This document shows, in pieces, positions 5,851 to 9,549 of a stretch of 9,549 nt of DNA (positions within the stretch are counted from its first letter, which is position 1; the number at the start of each line of letters is the position of its first letter). Both the position numbers and the translations under genes were made by a program. Below the pieces are notes generated by a model, which was not told the DNA's origin, ran no database searches, and saw only the letters and a program-made list of their open reading frames with translations. The DNA is from Methanosphaera sp. rholeuAM74 (lineage in GTDB: Archaea; Methanobacteriota; Methanobacteria; Methanobacteriales; Methanobacteriaceae), in NCBI GenBank assembly GCA_003266075.1, contig MUZZ01000152.1:27978-37526 (forward strand), given 5' to 3'.

Positions 5851-6798
5851 CTAGTTATTATACTTTATTGGTTTTTCATCACCAAGCAGTAGTACCCTAC
5901 TTTTTTCGACTTCATCAACGATATCGAAACTAGTTTCTCTAGCAACGTTTTTAGCAAATTCCTCTAATTCTGCAGATTTTGGCATATTCTCCCATTGTAA
6001 CCTGTTTCTTGAGTCTCCAACAAACATATATGCCTTTATTTCCACATAGTCAACGTCACTTTTTTCTATGATTTTAGCGTATTGCTCTGGATTGCTCATA
6101 TTTAGCTGGTTAACTGATGTTATGCGTAATACCTTTCTCGTATCGAGTGTGGATAGAACTTCTAAGCTTTCCTGCAGTTTACTCCATCCATCACTTACCT
6201 GTGGCTTACACACCCTTTTATATATGTCCTCATTTGGTGCATCTAGGGATATGTATAACTGGGTTGGTTCTTCATCTTCTAGTAGTTTTAGTCTGTCAGG
6301 TCTTTCACCATTACTTACTAGAAATGTGGTGAAGTCTCTTTTTTCAAACTCTCGTAGTAATTGATTAATCTCAGGATATAGCAATGGTTCTCCAGCAAGG
6401 CTTATCGCTGCATTGTTGGGTTTGACGCATTCTTTTAGCTTTTGTGGGTTTGAATTATCGTTTCCAAAAAATCCACATAGTAATTGTTTCTGGTTTGCTA
6501 TACAGTCCTCTATTATGGTGGATGGATCATCATAATCATCACTATCCCATGATGTTTTAGTTATATCCGTATCTCTCCAACAGAATAAGCATTTGTGTTG
6601 GCAGTAGGGAATAGCTGGTGACATCTGTAGACATCTATGGCTTTTTATTCCGTAGAATTGTTCTTTATAGCATGTGCCTTCATCGACTATGCTCTTTCTA
6701 GTCCAATGACATATCTTATTTGCACTATGCACATATTTGCCTGCAAATCTATATCCTTTCTTTTCAAGGTCTTTCTTTTTTGTTTCCGAAATTAACAT
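5851..6798 (-). CDS. taw1: tRNA 4-demethylwyosine synthase Taw1 (TYW1), radical SAM enzyme
   Basis: Taw1 condenses pyruvate-derived carbons onto N1-methylguanosine-37 of tRNA-Phe to form 4-demethylwyosine, the first tricyclic step of wybutosine synthesis. The 315-residue protein has the radical SAM motif CQHKCLFC with Cys66, Cys70 and Cys73. Three further cysteines, Cys30, Cys43 and Cys56, are spaced 13 and 13, with 10 more to Cys66. That is the spacing I recall for the auxiliary cluster of the Methanocaldococcus jannaschii enzyme (Cys26, 39, 52, then 62). Lys45, two residues after Cys43, corresponds to the pyruvate-binding lysine. Other family features are SLAGEPLLYPEI (113-124), SNGERPD and the KAYMFVGDSRNRL region. 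The ATG at 6798 has no clear Shine-Dalgarno site, and a TATA-like box 30 bp upstream suggests a very short leader. The only nearby tpiA is divergent. Confidence 0.95.
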   Translation of the reverse strand: MLISETKKKDLEKKGYRFAGKYVHSANKICHWTRKSIVDEGTCYKEQFYGIKSHRCLQMSPAIPYCQHKCLFCWRDTDITKTSWDSDDYDDPSTIIEDCIANQKQLLCGFFGNDNSNPQKLKECVKPNNAAISLAGEPLLYPEINQLLREFEKRDFTTFLVSNGERPDRLKLLEDEEPTQLYISLDAPNEDIYKRVCKPQVSDGWSKLQESLEVLSTLDTRKVLRITSVNQLNMSNPEQYAKIIEKSDVDYVEIKAYMFVGDSRNRLQWENMPKSAELEEFAKNVARETSFDIVDEVEKSRVLLLGDEKPIKYNN

Positions 6799-6825
6799 AT
6801 GAGTACACTATATGTCTTTTCTACA

Positions 6826-6836
6826 TAATAAATTTT
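6826..6836 (-). promoter_or_regulatory. Putative TATA box of taw1
   Basis: On the minus strand this reads AAAATTTATTA, a passable archaeal TATA box. Its centre lies about 32 bp before the ATG at 6798, so transcription would begin only a few bases before the start codon, consistent with the missing ribosome site. Confidence 0.4.
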
Positions 6837-6858
6837 AAAGTAGTTCAAATCAAAACTT

Positions 6859-6887
6859 GTATTATAGTCTTACTATAATATATAATT
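6859..6887 (+). promoter_or_regulatory. Putative promoter of tpiA-pgk
   Basis: Two TATA-like blocks occur: TATTATAG near 6860-6867 and ACTATAATATATAATT at 6872-6887. Either could drive tpiA with transcription starting at about 6888-6910, leaving a leader of some 70-90 nt. The exact box cannot be chosen from sequence. A third candidate, AATATAAC at 6948-6955, would give an almost leaderless mRNA but leave the AGGT ribosome site unused. Confidence 0.35.
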
Positions 6888-6900
6888 ATAATGAGAATCT

Positions 6901-6949
6901 TTTGAAGGTGGGCAGGTGCTATATTAATTTCATGTTGTCTGTCTTCAAA
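6901..6949 (+). promoter_or_regulatory. Long hairpin in the tpiA leader
   Basis: Positions 6901-6915 can pair with 6935-6949 in 15 consecutive pairs around a 19-nt loop: ten Watson-Crick pairs, including seven in a row at the base (TTTGAAG with CTTCAAA), and five G-U pairs. Because the G-U pairs form only in + strand RNA (they become A-C on the other strand), the structure fits an RNA element in the tpiA-pgk transcript better than a DNA site. It ends 28 nt before the tpiA start codon and leaves the ribosome site free. Its role is unknown. Confidence 0.5.
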
Positions 6950-6977
6950 TATAACTTTTATCAGTAGGTAGATGTTT

Positions 6978-7655
6978 ATGAGTAAAACAGAAACACCAAT
7001 CATAATATTGAATTATAAGACATATATGGAATCAACTGGAAAGAACGCTATACAATTATCAAAATATGTTCAAGAGGCAAGTCAAGAAACAGGTGTTAAC
7101 ATGGCTATAGCACCTCAAGCTGTAGACCTGTATCCTATCATTAATGAGGTGGATATACCCGTTTATTCTCAGCACATGGATGCAGTTAGTCCTGGAGGAC
7201 ATACTGGTTCAACCTTGCCTGAAGCTATTAAGCAGGTAAACGCTTCTGGTACATTAATCAATCACTCCGAAAAACGTATGACTCTAGCCGATATTGATGC
7301 TATTGTTGAAAAAGCCAAAGAATTAGATTTGGTGAGTGTATTATGTACTAATAATGTCAAGACAAGTGCGGCAGTAGCTTCATTTAATCCTGATTTTATT
7401 GCGATTGAGCCTCCAGAACTTATAGGTACTGGTATACCAGTTTCAAAGGCAGACCCAGATGTTGTAAGTAATTCTGTTGATGAAATTCATAAGATTAACA
7501 AGGATATTTCAGTTCTCTGTGGTGCAGGAATATCTACGGGTGAGGATGTTAAAGCAGCACTTGAATTGGGTTCTGAAGGAGTTCTACTGGCTTCTGGTAT
7601 TATTAAGGCTGAAGACCAGAAACAGGCTTTGATTGACTTGGTAAGTTTAATCTAA
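6978..7655 (+). CDS. tpiA: Triosephosphate isomerase, archaeal type
   Basis: TpiA interconverts dihydroxyacetone phosphate and glyceraldehyde 3-phosphate in gluconeogenesis and glycolysis. From ATG 6978 it has 225 residues, the short archaeal length; bacterial enzymes have about 250. Catalytic residues are Lys14 (NYKTY, 12-16), His96 (NHSEKR, 95-100) and Glu144 (IEPPELIGTG, 143-152). The phosphate-binding loops are GAGISTGED (182-190) and GVLLASGI (201-208). An in-frame ATG lies 6 nt upstream (6972), but the AGGT at 6966-6969 is better spaced for 6978. The stop is 13 nt before the ATG of pgk, so the two form an operon of adjacent central carbon steps. The leader carries a long hairpin. Confidence 0.96.
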   Translation: MSKTETPIIILNYKTYMESTGKNAIQLSKYVQEASQETGVNMAIAPQAVDLYPIINEVDIPVYSQHMDAVSPGGHTGSTLPEAIKQVNASGTLINHSEKRMTLADIDAIVEKAKELDLVSVLCTNNVKTSAAVASFNPDFIAIEPPELIGTGIPVSKADPDVVSNSVDEIHKINKDISVLCGAGISTGEDVKAALELGSEGVLLASGIIKAEDQKQALIDLVSLI

Positions 7656-7668
7656 TGGGGTTGTTATC

Positions 7669-8895
7669 ATGGAATATGGTTTTAAAACTATGGATGATAT
7701 TGACGTTGAAGGAAAAACGGTGTTGTTAAGGGTTGATATTAACTCTCCAGTTGACCCAGTATCTGGTGATTTGCTTGATGATACTCGTATGCAACTACAT
7801 TCAATCACAGTATCTGAATTGTCTGATAGGGGTGCTAAGGTAGTTATACTTGCTCATCAGAGTAGGCCGGGTAAATCAGATTTTACCACTTTGAAGCAAC
7901 ACGCTCTGGCTATTGCTAATATTATTAATAAGGATGTTCAGTATGTTGATTCAATTTTTTCAAAATATGCCTTGGATGTCATTGGTAATATGGTTAATGG
8001 TGAGATAATTCTTCTTGAAAATGTCAGATTCTTTTCTGAGGAGATGCCTAAGTTAACTGTTGAAGAACAAATTAATTCTCACATGGTTCAGACTATTGCT
8101 CCTGTTTGTGATTACTTTGTTAATGACGCTTTTGCTGCTGCTCACAGGTCTCAAACTTCTATAATTGGTTTTTCTAAGGTTTTACCTTCTGTTGCTGGTA
8201 GGGTCATGCAACAGGAGTTATCCTCATTGTATGGTGTTCTTGATAATGCACAAGAGCCTAGGGTTTATGTTTTGGGTGGAATTAAGGCTGATGATTCCAT
8301 TAATGTTATGGTTAATGCTTTGAAGACTAATAGGGCAGATTATGTTCTCACAACTGGTTTGGTTGCTAATATATTCTTGGTTGCTAGTGGTGTTGACCTT
8401 AAGGAGTATAATTATGATTTTATAGTGGATCGTGGTTATGAGGACTTTATTGATGTTGCCAAGGATTTGTTGAAGGATTATTCTGATAAGATTATGTTGC
8501 CAGTTGATTTAGGTATTTATGAGAATGAGTCTAGGGTGGATTATCCTGTTGATGAGATTCCTAATTTACCAATTTATGATATTGGTTTAAAAACTATTGA
8601 TTTGTATAAAAAGAAAATATTGGAATCTAAAACCTTGTTTGCTAATGGTCCTGCTGGTGTATTTGAAATCGAAGTTTTCAATAAGGGTACTGAGGAGTTA
8701 TTGAATGCTATGGCTGAGTCTTCTGGTTTTTCAATCATTGGTGGTGGTCATTTAGCTGCGGCTGCTAGTAATATGGATTTGGATGGTGAGATAACCCATA
8801 TTAGTAGTGGTGGTGGTGCTAGTATAAATCTGATTTCTGGTAACGAGTTACCTGCTGTTAAGGCATTAGTAGAGTCTGCTAATAAGGTTAAGTAG
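7669..8895 (+). CDS. pgk: Phosphoglycerate kinase, archaeal type
   Basis: Pgk interconverts 3-phosphoglycerate + ATP and 1,3-bisphosphoglycerate + ADP in the cytoplasm. The 408-residue length is usual for archaea. Substrate-side motifs are RVDINSP (21-27), Arg40 and His44, HQSRPG (63-68), ENVRF (117-121) and NDAFAAAHRSQTS (152-164). The nucleotide side shows GGIKADDS (203-210), ANGPAGVFE (325-333), GGGH (358-361) and SSGGGAS (379-385). All key basic residues (Arg40, Arg120, Arg160, Lys206) are present. The GGGH in place of bacterial GGGD is normal in archaeal enzymes. The start is weakly supported by GGGG at 7657-7660; the 13-nt gap from tpiA implies cotranscription. Codon choice is strongly T-ending: glycine is GGT 27 times and GGA twice, with no GGG or GGC, which contrasts with korA. 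Confidence 0.97.
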   Translation: MEYGFKTMDDIDVEGKTVLLRVDINSPVDPVSGDLLDDTRMQLHSITVSELSDRGAKVVILAHQSRPGKSDFTTLKQHALAIANIINKDVQYVDSIFSKYALDVIGNMVNGEIILLENVRFFSEEMPKLTVEEQINSHMVQTIAPVCDYFVNDAFAAAHRSQTSIIGFSKVLPSVAGRVMQQELSSLYGVLDNAQEPRVYVLGGIKADDSINVMVNALKTNRADYVLTTGLVANIFLVASGVDLKEYNYDFIVDRGYEDFIDVAKDLLKDYSDKIMLPVDLGIYENESRVDYPVDEIPNLPIYDIGLKTIDLYKKKILESKTLFANGPAGVFEIEVFNKGTEELLNAMAESSGFSIIGGGHLAAAASNMDLDGEITHISSGGGASINLISGNELPAVKALVESANKVK

Positions 8896-8957
8896 TTTAC
8901 TTTCTTTATTTTATAGTTTAACTACTTTTAACTTTTATTTTGTTTTTAGCTCTTTTT
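8896..8957 (+). terminator. T-run terminator region after pgk
   Basis: After the pgk stop codon a T-rich stretch contains several runs of four or five T (8912, 8926, 8933, 8942, 8952) and no strong hairpin, typical of archaeal termination of the tpiA-pgk mRNA. Confidence 0.55.
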
Positions 8958-8995
8958 AAAGTGTTTATTTGTATCTTCATTTATCTATCATAATG

Positions 8996-9003
8996 TTTAT
9001 ATA
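8996..9003 (+). promoter_or_regulatory. TATA box of the tRNA Thr-Pro-Tyr cluster
   Basis: TTTATATA followed by CTATGAAATAC is a near-ideal archaeal TATA box. It lies 72 bp before tRNA-Thr, so transcription from about 9024 would give a leader of some 40 nt to be removed by RNase P. An almost identical block precedes tRNA-Asp. Confidence 0.75.
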
Positions 9004-9067
9004 CTATGAAATACTTAAATAATAATAGCTTCTAATCAAATCGAAGTTTATGCTAAGTATATTATTA

Positions 9068-9140
9068 GCCTCAGTAGCTCAGTCGGTGGAGCGCTTGACT
9101 TGTAATCAAGCGGTCGGGGGTTCAATTCCCTCCTGAGGCT
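9068..9140 (+). tRNA. tRNA-Thr (anticodon UGU)
   Basis: A 73-nt cloverleaf. The acceptor stem is GCCTCAG with CTGAGGC and discriminator T. The anticodon stem CTTGA with TCAAG encloses loop CTTGTAA, with anticodon TGT at 9101-9103, reading ACA. The T arm (GGGGG-TTCAATT-CCCTC) is standard. CCA is not encoded. It is the first of three tRNAs transcribed together; 15 nt follow before tRNA-Pro. Confidence 0.95.
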
Positions 9141-9155
9141 TGAATTTATATTCTT

Positions 9156-9230
<75 letters not shown>

Positions 9231-9239
9231 TTGTTGTTA

Positions 9240-9313
<74 letters not shown>

Positions 9314-9320
9314 TATTTAT

Positions 9321-9350
9321 CTTTGTTTTTAGTTTAATTGTTTAACTAAA
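9321..9350 (+). terminator. Putative terminator after the tRNA Thr-Pro-Tyr cluster
   Basis: A T run (9326-9330) overlaps a 7-bp inverted repeat, TTTAGTT (9328-9334) with AACTAAA (9344-9350) around a 9-nt loop. Position just after tRNA-Tyr and before the next promoter supports a terminator, probably acting through the T run. Confidence 0.45.
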
Positions 9351-9380
9351 GACTATGTTAATGGTTCTCGTGCCATAACA

Positions 9381-9388
9381 TTTATATA
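9381..9388 (+). promoter_or_regulatory. TATA box of the tRNA-Asp transcript
   Basis: TTTATATA followed by CTATAAAATAC, 66 bp before tRNA-Asp. The 24 bases at 9377-9400 match those at 8991-9014 upstream of tRNA-Thr at all but three positions, which identifies a shared strong tRNA promoter. Confidence 0.75.
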
Positions 9389-9446
9389 CTATAAAATACA
9401 AAGCTATAAAGTGTGCCTTATAATTGGCATATTGTTATAGATTATT

Positions 9447-9518
9447 GCCTTGGTAGTGTAGAGGCTATCATGCAGGCCTGTCGAGCCTGCGACTCGGGTT
9501 CAAGTCCCGGCCAAGGCG
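9447..9518 (+). tRNA. tRNA-Asp (anticodon GUC)
   Basis: A 72-nt cloverleaf. The acceptor stem is GCCTTGG with CCAAGGC and discriminator G, as expected for tRNA-Asp. Stem CAGGC with GCCTG encloses loop CTGTCGA, with anticodon GTC at 9480-9482. CCA is not encoded. Another tRNA starts 16 nt downstream, so the transcript continues past the right edge. Confidence 0.95.
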
Positions 9519-9534
9519 CTATTGATTTTTATTG

Positions 9535-9549
9535 GGGCTCGTAGCTCAG
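9535..9549 (+). tRNA. Partial tRNA, 5' end only, cut by the window edge
   Basis: GGGCTCG followed by TAGCTCAG is the 5' acceptor strand, bases 8-9 and the start of the D arm of a tRNA, aligned by TAGCTCAG as in tRNA-Thr above. The anticodon is outside the window. The start is compatible with tRNA-Lys or tRNA-Val, and the isotype cannot be decided. Confidence 0.8.

Noticed and set aside
6068..6364. Overlapping + strand open frames of 98 and 71 codons
   Set aside because: They lie antisense within taw1, which has a complete set of conserved cysteines; they are shadows.
9413..9428. Short inverted repeat TGCC-TTATAATT-GGCA before tRNA-Asp
   Set aside because: Only a 4-bp stem in the tRNA leader and not present before tRNA-Thr; likely chance.

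Overview
The window looks like a chromosomal stretch from a very AT-rich methanogenic archaeon of the order Methanobacteriales, most likely Methanosphaera or a close relative. The evidence is a ferredoxin-dependent 2-oxoglutarate oxidoreductase operon of archaeal type, archaeal-length triosephosphate isomerase (225 aa) and phosphoglycerate kinase (408 aa), an archaeal wybutosine-pathway radical SAM enzyme, tRNA genes without encoded CCA, a C1:G72 tRNA-Tyr, TTTATATA-type promoter boxes, GTGAT/GGAGG Shine-Dalgarno sites and T-run terminators. The genus is inferred from gene content and base composition; no search was run.

Layout. Positions 1-598 are a gene-free, AT-rich leader region with short repeats and a likely promoter for the operon that follows. 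Positions 599-4475 (+) hold korD-korA-korB-korC-sucC, packed with gaps of 1, 3, 1 and 14 nt. Positions 4476-4940, between convergent genes, contain T-run terminators and an unusual array of about 50 degenerate 7-bp units (consensus TACTTAT) that never loses register over 357 bp, with a 42-bp higher-order repeat inside it. On the minus strand, taw1 (tRNA-Phe wybutosine pathway) is followed 31 bp downstream by a membrane-anchored or secreted DUF1002-like protein. Positions 6799-6977 are a divergent promoter region with a strong + strand RNA hairpin just before tpiA. tpiA and pgk form a two-gene operon (6978-8895). The right end is a tRNA cluster: Thr(UGU), Pro(UGG) and Tyr(GUA) from one promoter, then Asp(GUC) and the first 15 nt of another tRNA from a second, nearly identical promoter.

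How the genes fit together. SucC (with SucD, not encoded here) makes succinyl-CoA. KorDABC interconverts succinyl-CoA + CO2 + reduced ferredoxin with 2-oxoglutarate, probably in the biosynthetic direction that supplies glutamate in methanogens. TpiA and Pgk serve gluconeogenesis and glycolysis. Taw1 and the tRNAs belong to translation.

The protein genes are ordinary core metabolism and I see no defence system, CRISPR array or mobile element. The unexplained material is non-coding: the in-register heptad array, the tpiA leader hairpin, the hairpin at the predicted kor transcription start, and a marked swing in synonymous codon choice from A-ending (kor) to T-ending (pgk), visible even inside sucC.
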